This document shows, in pieces, positions 34,614 through 46,000 of a stretch of 64,000 bases of DNA (the stretch's first letter is position 1; each line of letters begins with the position of its first letter). The stretch spans positions 20,152,146 through 20,216,145 of the forward strand of contig CM066919.1 in assembly GCA_033964015.1 (NCBI GenBank). Reading direction: 5' to 3'. Source of the DNA: Scolanthus callimorphus (Eukaryota > Cnidaria > Anthozoa > Actiniaria > Edwardsiidae). A program made the translations under genes and the position numbers. Under the pieces are notes generated by a model. The model had not been told where the DNA came from, did not search any database, and was given only the letters and a program-made list of their open reading frames with translations.

Positions 34614-36306
34614 ATGGACCTTCTACATAGAAAGTTCAAACTACTGGATTCTATTTCACAGCGCAGACTAGCGGTCATTGCCGAAATTGAATGCCTCAAA
34701 CAAGAAATGATTCTAAGAAGAACAATTAATCATGGCGGATCTGAGTTTCCCTCGATAAGAAATAACTCTGGCCAAGAATCAGGAGGGTTGCTCTGTATCA
34801 CAGATGGCGTGAATATCGAAAAGCCGCCGTTTAGTGCTGCTTCATATCCAGCTAACCAGCTTTTGGGTGCAGGTTTCGGTCCGGTTTCTCCTTGTACAGA
34901 CGTTGATATGGAATCACAAGAAAATGAAGAAACGCCGGCACCAGGAAGCGTCAAATTGGAATCGCCAGATAAAGATGATCTAGAGAACTCTTCTTCTTTA
35001 GGTGTCACAGTTGTCCCACCCTCTGTTACTGTTGAAGCACAGCAGCCTGCTCAACCAAACTTGCAGCTAGACAAGAACGATTCTCAGAAGGTCCCTCCCC
35101 TTATAGTGATCTCAGATGACAAAGATGTTCAGCAAACAGAGGAAATTCTTTCACGTGTTATTAATAGCAATGTGAAGCCCCTTACTGTTTCAAAGGCTAC
35201 ATTAGCAATATCAGAGGAGAATCTGGGATATAAACTCCTCAAGCGAATGGGATGGGATGGATATGGCACTGGTCTTGGTAAGATTAAATGTTTCTACATT
35301 TGGCTATGGTCACATTTGTAGGGGGAGCAGCAAATTAACTTGTTGCCCTTATGCTGATTGCATTTTTCAACTGCACCGAGGGGTTGAGGACCTACGAAAA
35401 ATTTTCCAGGGAAGGGTGTACTGGACTCTGGTTGGGGGAGGGGTAAAAAAGTAAAAAAAAAGAAATCCAAAAATAGATCTTCAAGGGGTATATTGCCAGA
35501 ACAAAAAGGAAATTCCTGGGGAAGGATGTCCTTTATGAGGGTGGAAATTCCAGGGTAGGGGGTCTAATTTACAAGTGGAAATTCCAGGGAGGGGGAGGGG
35601 GCTGTTAAGGGAGGTCCTCAAACCCCAGGTGCAGTTTAGAAATGCAACTAGCCTTTATAGAGTGGATATAAGTGTTGAATAAGTAAATCACATGCGTTTT
35701 CTTTGCATTTCGATTGACTGTGCATCGTGACTTTGCTCTCACCTAGCCAATCAAACTGCAAACCATACATACATACTTACATACATGCAATCTTTATTTG
35801 AAAATGCTGGCTGCAACAGCATTTACAATTTTTACGTGCTAAAACAATGAGTACAATACAAAAAACTATACAGACAAGAGAAACAAAAACAGAGATTTCA
35901 TGCTGATTATGTATTAATAACCAAAAGTAAATGATTACTTGCATCTAGACCTACAATTGGCAATGTTTTTGGAGGGGTTACAACTTATCAAAAGTCGAGT
36001 GTGGTAGTTCCCTTCCCCTCTAGACTTTCTAAAATCCTTCTCTGTGTCAAAACTGACTGGTAATTTTTTACTGTTTCCACAGGGATAAATGGACAAGGGC
36101 GGAAAGAGCCTTTAGCAAATGTTGGGGTAGCAAAGCGCAAGGCGGGACTTGGAGCAGATAATATTGATGCAGATGATACCACCGATCCTGCAAAATATGG
36201 GAAGAAGGAAAAGAGAAAGTATGGTCGAAAGAACAACGAAGTTGTAAAATACAGCGGAAAGAAAAATCCTGGATGTTTAAAACCACAAAGTACCATCCCT
36301 GTTTGA
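34614..36306 (+). CDS. G-patch domain protein, copy 2 (two exons)
   Basis: Exons 34614-35277 and 36083-36306 (phase 1 junction inside GLG) give 295 residues. Start MDLL at 34614 (ACAGAAATGG context) is kept in all three copies; an in-frame ATG at 34539 could add 25 residues. N-terminal amphipathic helix (LLHRKFKLLDSISQRRLAVI, AEIECLKQEMI), probably a coiled coil; VKLE at 113-116 (SUMO consensus); LIVISDD at 163-169 (SUMO-interacting-like); G-patch at about 202-245; then a basic nuclear tail. The stop at 36304 results from loss of one T in GTTTTGAG relative to copy 1. The lost tail is still recognisable to about 36480 (LLIEAQLYDAYHAVKC), with a further deletion of about 58 bp. Paralog of 21466 and 51165. 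Confidence 0.8.
35370..35640. mobile_element. Poly-G MITE in the G-patch copy 2 intron
   Basis: GAGGACCTACGAAAAATTTTC, repeated GGAAATTCCAGGG, and GGGAGGTCCTCAAACCCC: the same ends and iterons at the same place as 22250-22560 in copy 1. It was therefore present before the two copies separated. Confidence 0.6.
35757..35990 (-). mobile_element. Retroelement 3' tail, G-patch copy 2 intron
   Basis: CATACATACATACTTACATACATG (a TATG-type microsatellite on the minus strand) is followed by an A+T-rich 3' UTR-like stretch. It is absent from the copy 1 intron apart from a short CATACATACC, so it was inserted or expanded after duplication. Confidence 0.4.
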
Positions 36307-37142
36307 GTAAACCTCTTGGAAATCGGGCTCTTACAATAAAAAGGAAAATAAGACAGAGTATACAATCAAATAACATTGTCATAGGAACACAATCATATCC
36401 CGAGTATCCTCCATTAAGGGGAACAAAGCGAACAGCTTTTGATAGAAGCACAACTTTATGATGCATATCATGCTGTAAAATGTCAAAAGAAACTATTCAT
36501 TGCAAATATTGCTTGTGATTTTATGCAGGGGAAAAGTGTGCAATGCAAATCAAAGTTTACACAATTGACAAAAAGGTTATCTGGTTCGATTTCTTGGTAT
36601 CAGACATTCTCATTTTTTTTAAAATGTGATTAAAAAGCAACTTCTATTAAAACAGCTGTACTTCTTTCTTAATATGTCATTAGGGCTTCTTTTGATGATG
36701 CCAGCAACCAAAAATCTGTAGGTAACAGAAACTCGACAGCCACCAAACTAGCTCGTGTAGAAACGAAGAACCATGTTTGTGTTTACTGAAGCAGATGGCA
36801 GAGTGGATTTCAGATGAGTGTTGTGAATAACTCGTACTTACTTTACGTTGGGGGGTTACCACAAAGTCATGTGAAATGGACCCTATACTCAATACAAAAT
36901 AAATTAACCTATAGTAGCTTACGCTAAAAAACTAGATGCCATCAGGTCTTACAGACAACACAAGTAGCCGGGCCTGATAGCTGGCAGGGCATTTGACTTG
37001 AAAGATGCAAAGGTAGTAGCAGGGAAGTCACACACTTCCCCGGTAGTAGTTTCCATAGCCTGATTGTACAATAAACGCTATTTATTTATTTGTTGCTTGT
37101 AGTCTCGGTGAAGTTTGCAGTCATGTTGCAGCCACTCTATTT

Positions 37143-37269
37143 AGAGTGGATTTCACATGACTGCCGTGAGTAATTCGCAATTACTTTGTAATTGCTCCCA
37201 TACGTTTTGTTCAGAATTTGTGTAATTACTTTGCGATTGGGTCATGACAGTCATGTGAAAACCACTCTA
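37143..37269. mobile_element. Small MITE
   Basis: Inverted AGAGTGGATTTCACATGACTG and CAGTCATGTGAAAACCACTCT; the interior repeats TAATTACTTTG. Confidence 0.65.
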
Positions 37270-38010
37270 AAATGGAAGCTGCAGTTGAGCTTGGTCTGAC
37301 AACTACATCTAGCACAGTGAAGCAGCCAATGGAACAGCATTTAGGGAAAATGTGAGTGTTCAGGGTGCTGGAGCCTCAGGGTCTGGTAAACACTATGTGC
37401 ACGTGGAACTAGTTTAGAAAATCAGTTTGTGCGTAATCAAGAAGTTAGCCAATAAGAAAGCGAGTACAGAACAAAGGATCTTGTCTTTCTTGATATCTCA
37501 GGCATCGAAATATTCGCTTTTCTCTAAAAATGTGAACATATGAGCAAAAATCACTTGAAGGGGTCGGTTCAAGAACGACCTAAGTGACTTTTTAGACTGT
37601 TTTTCGATTTTTCGATAATAATAAGTCTTATTAAATTTCCTTAAAATGGTTTGAATCTCTGAATGAAAAACTTTTTACGGGATGGCCCGGTTGACGTAGT
37701 CGCACAGTAACAACATTAATTGAATAGATTTTATTATCACATTTATACAGCCGTTATTTTTGTACTTTTTCCATACAGCTTGTTGTAGCACATGTACATG
37801 CAGGTTTATGGTACTCCTGTGTTACAAATTATGCAAACTAATCTAAACCTCGTATTTTTGGTAACTCAAACGAAATTACGTTAATTTCACAGCTGTTAAT
37901 TTCAGTCGGCATTAAGATTTTATTGAAATGTAATAACGATTACAAACTTTGATAGATCTGAGGGTGTATAACAATGCGTTTTGCCGTATGGTCTCAAGGA
38001 TAGAATTAAT

Positions 38011-38833
38011 GTATCAGTCAATTCCAGCGACGACCATGCCCCCCCCCGGGACACCGTGGGGCATTTGCACACCACTGGGTTCCCTGGGGTGGGGAATCTG
38101 GAAAATTTTGCTGGCCCCGGGGTCGGGATTTGTTTTTCTCCAGGGGAGGGGAGGTGGGGAATTTTGGTTCTCTTTCACAATCTTTTAGCGCGTTGAGTTT
38201 GCGGAACTACAACACCAGTTCACTTCCCTGACCAGTTATAACTATCAATTGGCGTTACAATGTCCCAGTTACAGAAAATAACGTCACACAAAATATAATG
38301 CCGAGCATGGCCCGTATACACCACTCTAGTTTTGAGATTGAGCGATGCCGGGGACGACAAATGAATGGAGTTTGTAGCCAAAGGCAAATGGCTACAACCG
38401 AGAATGGCAAGAGAAATTAGTGGAGACGTTTGTTGTATGTCACTACTATATTGCAATACCTTAGTATAGAAGAAGAATTTCAATTACGACTTGAGACTGA
38501 CGGATTTGTTTACTTGTATTTTGTCTCGTTTCAGAGAGGAGAAATCTAAAAGTATAGTTTAAAAACGAATTATAAATGCCGGACAGAATAAATGGAGTTG
38601 AAGTTCTGAGCGGGAATATTTTGTAGGGAAGCTTTACGCAGTGTCGATGGAATCTTTGTCTTTTTCTGGTCCCGGGGGAGGGGCATTTGTCCAATTTTTG
38701 TCTTCCCCGCCGTGGGGTATTTCACACTTTTCCAGCCCCGGGGGTGGGGAATTTTTACTTTTAATTTTAGAAATGACCAAAATCCCGGGGGTTGCCCGGG
38801 GGGGGCATGGTCGTCGCTGGAATTGACTGATAC
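38011..38833. mobile_element. 823-bp poly-G/C MITE with 35-bp perfect ends
   Basis: Left end GTATCAGTCAATTCCAGCG continues to a C run; the right end is its exact reverse complement. The interior near both ends repeats GGGGTGGGGAATTTT-like blocks in mirror orientation (CCCCGGGG cores). The middle third is unique and non-coding. Confidence 0.8.
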
Positions 38834-39410
38834 ATAATTATTATCTTAGACGTTTAGAAGGAGGGATACGAAGGGAGCACTGCCACTGGCAATCAAAGAC
38901 AAATTAATAAAAAAAATTAAGAAGATATCTAAAGCCCCATTTAAAAGGCGACAGAACGTTTTGGCACGGCTCGGATAAAAATGGTTATCAGACAGTCTAT
39001 GTAGGATGATTACGTGTCCAGAAATCCGCTCTATTGGACAACGGACGGGTTTTGCAAGGGGCTGGGGTGGATTCTGAAACCACATAAATTGTTATTTTTC
39101 AGATATCGACTTAGTGTGTCTGTAACTACAAGAAGCTTTGTCTTCATGAATAAATGGTTGCTTGACTCTTAAAAGTGACATTGTGTTTCATTGGTTCGAA
39201 GCTATATTCACAAATGACTACAGAAGTGCTTGTGTTAGACTGGTTTGGAAAAGAGAAATATTGAAAAGTTTTTATGCTCAATTGCAATTCTTTATACGCT
39301 TGGCGATTGGGTAAGAAACATTCATAAATGATCGCACGTGATATGAAATGGGAAACATTTCGCCCAAGCCGAGCAAACCTATTAGAAATCAAATTATATA
39401 TATATCATCT

Positions 39411-39475
39411 ACTTCGGGCTACCTGTGGTTTGGGCGACAGCGGAGTATCTTCTCAAATCCAAGATGGCGGATGCA
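39411..39475 (+). promoter_or_regulatory. Shared 5' module of zinc-finger gene 2
   Basis: ACTTCGGGCTACCTGTGGTT, CAGCGGAGTATCTTCTC and AAATCCAAGATGGCGGAT. This is the same module as at 34453, shortened by about 14 bp. Confidence 0.55.
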
Positions 39476-41292
39476 AGAATGTGCAAAGGACAACACAAAG
39501 CCGTGAAACGTGAAGAGCAAGATGATGGTCATGCAAACATCGACAGAAAGGTGAGGATCGAACGTTGTATATCAAATGTAATATTTATGCCTGCAACTAC
39601 AAGCAAAGCGCGTCTAAGGCCGAAGTCAAAACAGTTCTGTCGAGCAATATATGTCGAACATGACCATCAACTTTTGTCCTTCTATTTCTAATGCACTAGT
39701 CAGTTGTTTCCACTTCCTATCCCTCGTGACATGGTAGGGGAATTAACAAACAGATGATGTAATTCCAAGGAAATCCCCCACCCTGTGTGGCGAATTTTTT
39801 TTTCCAAAACCCCCACTCCCCGAAATCTTGTCCAATGCTCTGCCAAATTTATGCATGGTTCTCCTCATTGTTTGCTTTAATCCATTGTGTCACGTGTTGT
39901 TAATAGACCTCTGAAGGTGGCACACTGATGCCTATAGGCACACTGACTCTCCCTCCCGATAGCATGAGCTATCTAAGGGAGTAACTATACTTAGTTTTTA
40001 GCTTGTAAAATTTAAGATTTTTCTTTTTGAACTATAAAGCCATTTTGATTCATTTTTCATAGGTGATGCTCTCCCTACAGTCGCAAACGAAGAAAGGAAG
40101 GGCTGCATGTTAAAATCAAGCAGGAAAATGTGGAAGATGAAAAAATAGATTTTGACAAAATATTGCAAGACGTAACAACTAGCCTTGATCTTCAATCATC
40201 TTCAGAGCAACCTATTTATACTGAAGTCAGTCAGCTTGTTAGCAGTGGAGGAAATATTAAAGAGTTGCAATCCCAAAGGTTCAGCGACAAAGTATACAAT
40301 CATTTCAAGAACCAAGCAAGGAGGCAAATAGCTCACAAGCTCCTTGTGAAGTGAATCCTTATCAATGTCAGAAATGTGATAAATCATTTCACACCAGCAC
40401 AACTTTGAAAAAACACCAAGAATTACATTCAGAAGAAAGGCCTCATGAATGCCACAATGTGGAAGACGTTTCCATTACTCTTGGCACATGAAAACTCATT
40501 GTAAACGAGTACACTCAGGAATAAAGCCTCATGAGTGCAAACAATGTGGGAAATGTTTTAGTTCCTCTAGGGACCTATTAGTCCATGAACGAAGACATTC
40601 TGGAATTAAGCCTTATGAGTGTAAACATTGTGGGAAACGTTTTAGTTGCCCTAGTTACCTATCACTCCATGAGGGAAGACATTCTGGAATAGAGCCTTAC
40701 CAGTGTAAACAATGTGGCAAGTGTTTTAGCTCCTCTGGTAATCTATCAGCCCATGAGCGGGTGCACTCTGGACTAAAGCCTTATGAGTGTAAAGAATGTG
40801 GGAAATATTTTAGTACCTCTAGCTACTTATCAGTCCATAAACGGACACATTCTGGTATAAAGTCTTATGAGTGCAAACAATGTGGGAAATGTTTTGTTCC
40901 TCAAGTAACCTATCTGCCCATGAGCAGAGACATTCTGGAATAAAACCTCATGAGTGTAAACAATGTGGGAAATGTTTTAGTTCCACTAGTGACCTAACAG
41001 TTCATAAGCAGCGAATGCATTCTGGAATAAAGCCTTATGAGTGTAAACATTGTGAAAAATGTTTTAGTACATCTAGCGACCTATCAGCCCATGAGCGGAG
41101 ACATTTGGAATAAAACCTCATGAGTGTAAACAATGTGGGAAATGTTTTAGTTCAACTGGTGACCTAACAGTTCATAAGCAGCGAATGCATTCTGGAATAA
41201 AGCCTCATCAGTGTAAACATTGTGAAAAATGTTTTAGTACATCTAGCGACCTATCAGCCCATGAGCGGAGACATTCTGCAATAAAGCCTTAG
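39464..41292 (+). pseudogene. C2H2 zinc-finger protein 2, 11 fingers, several frameshifts
   Basis: Exon 1 is 39464-39550 (29 codons, GTGAGG donor). Exon 2 is 40063-41292, opening with GTGATG after CATAG. It keeps IKQENVED and IDFDKILQD, then 11 C2H2 fingers of the [10 protein letters not shown] type. The frame is broken at least five times: between 40063 and 40100, near 40300, at about 40453 (CACAATG for CAACAATG), at about 40893 (TTTTGTTCC for TTTTAGTTCC) and at about 41104 (CATTTGG for CATTCTGG). The three breaks in the array look like single-base losses. Cysteines and histidines are otherwise all present and I saw no substitution stop in the array before the natural TAG at 41290. That pattern suits sequence error as well as a young pseudogene. 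Confidence 0.7.
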
Positions 41293-41624
41293 GCCAAGTA
41301 GAAAAAAAAAAACATATTGTTTCTTGTCCTTGTCCGCATCATTTTATTGGGCTGCATCAAAATTTTTACTTTCTGTTACTTGAAAGCCAGATCTGGTGCA
41401 GAATAAATTAGAGCTTTAGTTTCAGCAATTTGTAACTTGATCAATTATTATTTGATAACAGAACTCTAAGGGAGGATTGCACATTAGATGAAGTAGATAG
41501 TCACCTATTCCTAAATTATCTAACCGGAGTGCAGTTTTTGAAATAATAATGATTAGATGATAAAATGTGCTCGCCTGCATCCTTTTTTTTTTTTGCAAAT
41601 CCGAAAGGGAAACATCTACATATA

Positions 41625-41845
41625 TTTAGAAGGACTTATGACTGAAAACAATGTGGCAAGTACTTCATTAAAGAGACATTCTGGAATAAAGCCTTTTGAG
41701 TGTAATTAATATGGGAAACGTTTCATTCAACCTGTTTGACTGTAAACAATGAGGGAAATATTTTAGTTTTTATAGAATCAGGAGAGACATTCTTAAATAT
41801 AGTCTTGTCAATGTAAAAAGTATGCCAAACGATTTAGAGTACCCG
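41625..41845 (+). pseudogene. Zinc-finger remnants downstream of gene 2
   Basis: GAAAACAATGTGGCAAGTAC, GACATTCTGGAATAAAGCCT and TGTAAACAATGAGGGAAATA are decayed fingers with stops in every frame, older than the breaks in gene 2. Confidence 0.7.
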
Positions 41846-42069
41846 TAAGACCGCATTCATATGAGACTACCGGTACAAAACCGGGCCGGTACAATTCTGG
41901 TACGGTACCACCAGTTCATACTCTGGCATGTTTTGCAACATGTTCCCACAGCCTAGCCGTGCCAAAATCGGTCCAGTACCACAGGTCCCGTGTGAACGGG
42001 GGACAGTATTTCCTACTGGTCTCGTGGGAATGGGGTCTAAATCGCCAATCAATTCCTGTATAGTCTCAA

Positions 42070-42237
42070 TCAGGGGCATAGCCAGGGGGGGTCCAGGGGG
42101 GCCCGGGCCCCCCCCCCCCCTTTCTCGGAAATTTTCCCATACATTTGCTGTATTTGCTGGAGAAAATTTGAGCATTTTCGTCCCATGTTTTCACTATTCG
42201 CCCCCCCCCCCCTCAGAAATTCCTGGCTACGCCGAGG
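42070..42237. mobile_element. Poly-G/C MITE, GGGCATAGCCAGG ends
   Basis: GGGGCATAGCCAGGGGGGG faces CCTGGCTACGCCG at the right end. The interior has CCCATACATTTGCTGTATT as in the 15081 element. Partial ends of the same family (GGGC(A/G)TAGCCAGGAATG) occur at about 42373 and 45841. Confidence 0.65.
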
Positions 42238-42533
42238 AAATAAGTAGGAATTAAACGGTTTTGCTCAAATATGTTTCGTTGTTATTATAAACATTTTTTT
42301 AAGAGGCCAGGTAAATCCAGTGAGTTATGAGGAAGCGGCCGGAAGCTCAGCTCAGTATTGAATTCAGCGTCTTGGGCATAGCCAGGAATGTTTTAAAGGT
42401 TGGGCCCAAGGGCCCTCCTCAAGACATTTTCTTGTGTATTTCAAATTTTGCCCCATACATTTACTGTATTTTTGGTTTTTCGAAAAGGAGGATCCTGGAC
42501 CTTTCCAGAAGTGTGGACGTACTTGACTGGTTT

Positions 42534-43030
42534 TAGACATAGACATAGACATGTTTTATTGGCACTTTGTAAATGACTAAATTTACATCGGTGTAATTCC
42601 AATAAATTAATAAAATAATTAAAGCAAAAACAAACATTTAGGATATATATCTTATCAGTAGATCATGCTATTATTGGCCATTAAAAGGAAAGAAAATTCT
42701 GTCTTGCAGTAAATGCATTAAAATAATACTTTGAAATAATGTTGCTTAAGTTTTCAGGTGGATTTATCAGTAAGAGGAAGAGCTCATTGTCTGATATTCT
42801 GCTTGTCTTAATTTTCCTTGACTGCTCTATCTGTTTGAAAAGTTTATTCCGTTCAATTTTAAAATAACTACAATTTAATAGGAAGTGTTTTTCATCTTCT
42901 ATTTCTCCATTGCAACATAAACGGCAAAGTCTTTCCTCTACTTTTCGATATGGCTTCTTGTGTCGCCCGACTTCGATTTCTAGTTTATGGCTACTTATTC
43001 GTAATTTTGTTAATGCAGAGAATTGCGCTA
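42534..43030 (-). mobile_element. LINE 3' end with C-terminal zinc-binding segment
   Basis: On the minus strand, 43030 to 42684 is open and encodes LTKLRISSHKLEIEVGRHK, then CRLCCNGEIEDEKHFLLNC, then a coil to a stop at 42683-42681. The C-x2-C...H-x4-C pattern with EDE.HFLL is the zinc-binding segment found after the reverse transcriptase in several LINE clades. The element ends in a 3' UTR and an (AGACAT)n tail at 42534-42553. The 5' part is cut off by the poly-G element at 43035. Confidence 0.65.
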
Positions 43031-43034
43031 GTGT

Positions 43035-43039
43035 TTTTT

Positions 43040-43070
<31 letters not shown>

Positions 43071-43260
43071 GGTACTCCCATATTTTGGGTCGGGGATGAT
43101 TGTCGGAAATTTTCAGTTTCACCCCTAATAGATACCAAACATGGCGTGGCTCAAATAATTTCTTACCCTAAAAGATGGAGGCTGCGTGTGCCAAGTAGGC
43201 ACAAAGGAGACCGGTATAAACAGGTAAAAGATACCCCCATCAAGAAATTTCCGTGTTTGA
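43035..43260. mobile_element. Left end of a poly-G element (partner of 45723-45836)
   Basis: A T run and a G run of about 23, then GTACTCCCATATTTTGGG and TCGGGGATGATTGTCG, with ACCCCTAATAGATACC iterons. The matching inverted right end lies 2.5 kb away at 45723-45836. Later insertions separate the two. Confidence 0.55.
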
Positions 43261-43593
43261 GTAAAGTCCGTCTTTAATGTTTTCTATTTATCGTCTTCTC
43301 ATCGACTAGTAATCCAGGGGCGGATACAGGGATATCCACCCCCATTTTTGAGTAAAAAAAAAGTAGAAGTCCATCTTTTTGTTTTAATAATAAATAAAGT
43401 AAAATTGCTCGCTCCTTTAGGCCATCTAATGATTCTGGGTACTGACCATTAGATAGTTTAGGGGGCGGGATACAGCAAACCGTTTTCAGGGTAAAACTTC
43501 AGTAAAACTGAAGCTGGATCCAATAAAGGACCTATCAACGCTTTTGTATTTAGTAGGCTTTTTTACTGCTCTACCGTCTAGGGCAATACCTCA

Positions 43594-44590
43594 GACAAAA
43601 ACATTAAGAAACTCCAGTTAGTCCAGAACTTTGCATGTCGCATCATTTTGATCATGTGTCTACTGCGCGAAAATCTCTCGGATGGCTCAGCGTTCGCGAC
43701 AAACTTTCGCTGAACACTGTCCTTATGGTACACAAGTGCCGGACCAACCAAGCACCAGCCTACCTACAGAACCTATTTCAGGACAGATGTAGCATCACTG
43801 TCCGACGCACCCGTAACCACAGGCAGCCCAAGTATAATGGTCGTTAAAAAAAATATTCTGGCTTGGCGATTTTTATAGTGTTTATGTGGCTTTGTGTAAG
43901 AGTAATCGAAAAACTCGCTAAATTGCTATAAAATCGTCACTGAGTTCTGGTAAATGATGGCAAATAAAAGTAGAAGACTTACATTAAGTTGTCCTGTTGT
44001 CCTTTCCTCGTCTAGAGGCGTTTAAGAGTGTTTCGAGGGGGCCCGGTGGAACCCTCGGAAACACTCTTAAACGCCTCTAGACGAGGAAAGGACAACAGGA
44101 CAACTTAATGTAAGTCTTCTACTTTTATTTGCCATCATTTACCAGAACTCAGTGATGATTTATAGCAATTTAGCGAGTTTTTCGATTACTCTTACACAAA
44201 GCCACATAAACACTATAAATATCGCCAAGCCAGAATATTTTTTTAACGACCATTATACTTGGGCTGCCTGTGCCGTAACCATCAATCTACCGAAATGTAG
44301 GCTAAAGTCGGTCCAGCGTTCCTTTGCCTTTCGTGGGGCAAAGCTCAAAACCCTAGCTTTTAAACGGAAAGCTACCGCCCACTTTTGGGCCAATAATTAG
44401 AATTTGAATCTCAATTCGCAATTGTTTAATGTATATAGATTGTATATAGATATGGATTTTTTTATGTTTTTTTTATTGTTGATTTCATTATTTCCTTTGT
44501 CATCTTTGTAAGTTTTTGTTTGTAATTGTAACAGAATAGCCTTTTTGGAGGAGTTACAATAAAGTATGTATGTATGTATGTATGTAGATA
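43594..44590 (+). mobile_element. LINE reverse-transcriptase remnant, interrupted
   Basis: IKKLQLVQNFACRI, then (after a frameshift) FDHVSTARKSLGWLSVRDKL and KCRTNQAPAYLQNLF read as the thumb region of a CR1/L2-type reverse transcriptase. After the 43818-44272 insertion the same domain resumes: INLPKCRLKSVQRSFAFRGA. A 3' UTR ends in (TATG)n at about 44566-44586, a typical LINE tail. Dead element. Confidence 0.7.
43818..44272. mobile_element. 455-bp full-length palindromic MITE inserted in the LINE
   Basis: Arms of about 210 bp are near-perfect reverse complements, meeting at GGGGGCCCGGTGGAACCC. The ends are CACAGGCAGCCC / GGGCTGCCTGTG. CCGTAAC (7 bp) is present on both sides (43811-43817, 44273-44279), and removing the element rejoins the reverse-transcriptase reading. 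Confidence 0.85.
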
Positions 44591-44598
44591 TATATGTA

Positions 44599-44711
44599 AG
44601 AAATAATAAAAACTTGAATGGTTGATTAACAGCTTGCAAGCTCGCGATTCTCAAATCGTGTAAATGAAAATTATAAGCTGTTAATCAACCATTCAAGTTT
44701 TTATTATTTCT
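44599..44711. mobile_element. 113-bp hairpin MITE
   Basis: 37-bp arms AGAAATAATAAAAACTTG...AACAGCTT, exact reverse complements, with a 39-nt loop. Confidence 0.8.
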
Positions 44712-44717
44712 AAAAGA

Positions 44718-45292
44718 TAGGCCTTCCAGATTGTGCTCGGCACTTTTTTAGCGCAATTTGGCTTTGGGAGCACTATTTTGATCAGAGAGCACAGTTTTTT
44801 GGCCAAAGAGCATCTTCTGACAACTTTTTGGGTAAACAAGCCAATTTTTAGCTTATTTGAAGCAAATTACTGGATTTTTTTGTTTTATATAGCAATTTCA
44901 AGTTCCCTTGACATATAATATCTTAACTAGGCTAAAACTGGTGATTTCGATATTTTATTGGGTATCTATTCCTGTGGTACAGTTGGGTAGCCTGTGGACT
45001 GTGGAACTAGTTAATAACTAATCTAACGCCTTATATAGAATAGCTCTATCTGTCTGCCCAGATTAAAATGGCGGACGCTTTCGTCGAGTGGCGAAGAAAT
45101 CGAAGATAATCCCATAGAAACTGTCATAAGTTGAGGCGCTTCATTATCAGAACCGGCAAAAGCGTCCATTTCCCGAAAGCGAAAAAACTATATATATATC
45201 AGCAATGGGAAATATAATAAAAGTATTATCATACCTGCCAACCTTGGACAAGTGAAAACCGGGAGATAGGGGAAAGTGTTGTCATAACCTCG

Positions 45293-45323
<31 letters not shown>

Positions 45324-45714
45324 AACTTGCTCGCTTAAAATCTTTAGGTTTTAATGCAGAAATTGACTGAGCGAGTTGATTTCCCGGGAGATTTACGGTG
45401 AAAACCGGGAGACCGGGAGATTTGACTCAAAACCGGGAGTCTCCCGCGTAAACCGGGAGAGTTGGCAGGTATGTATTATTCTTTATTTGTGCAATTTATA
45501 CTGACTTGTATTCAATGGAAACTTGCCTTTTAGTTGCAAATCGAAATTGGAAAGCAATCTTTTCTTTCAAATAATTAAAAATATTCGGTAGCACTTTTTG
45601 ATTTTTGGAGCAACTTTTGAGCACTATTTTGATTTTGGAGCACTTTTCAGCATCTTTTGGGCATTTTTGGGAGCACTTTTTTAGCTTTTTGGGAGCACAA
45701 TCTGGAAAGGCCTA
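44718..45714. mobile_element. 997-bp hAT-like element, TAGGCCTT ends, 8-bp duplication
   Basis: Ends TAGGCCTTCCAGATTGTGC and inverted TAGGCCTTTCCAGATTGTGC. CTAAAAGA flanks both sides (44710-44717, 45715-45722). Subterminal AGCACTNTTTTG motifs repeat at both ends. It carries a nested element (45231-45472) and no transposase frame. Confidence 0.8.
45231..45472. mobile_element. Nested MITE, TACCTGCCAAC ends
   Basis: TACCTGCCAAC at the left and GTTGGCAGGTA at the right, with several AACCGGGAG repeats and a poly-C/poly-A run. It lies inside the hAT-like element. Confidence 0.75.
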
Positions 45715-45927
45715 CTAAAAGATACCAATCTCCCTAATTTTATTGAAGATTAAGATCACCCCTAAAAGAGACCAAGGCCCCGGGATGTTAATCCCTAAAA
45801 GATACGACGATCATCCCCGACCAAAAAGATGGGATTTCCTGGGCGTAGCCAGGAATGTTTGAAAGATAGCGCACTTTCAAACACGCGATTCTAGACTCTA
45901 GCGCGCCCTTTTAGTCCTGGTGGCACC

Positions 45928-46000
45928 GGGTTGCCTGTGGTTGGGGTTGCGATAAGCCTTTTGGTCAGCGGACATGCGTGGGAGACATGAATGGCGGATC
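45928..46000 (+). promoter_or_regulatory. Shared 5' module of zinc-finger gene 3
   Basis: GGGTTGCCTGTGGTTGGGG, CCTTTTGGTCAGCGGA, then ATGAATGGCGGAT: a diverged version of the module at 23676, including the CCTTT(C/T)TGGTCAGCGGA block. Confidence 0.45.
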
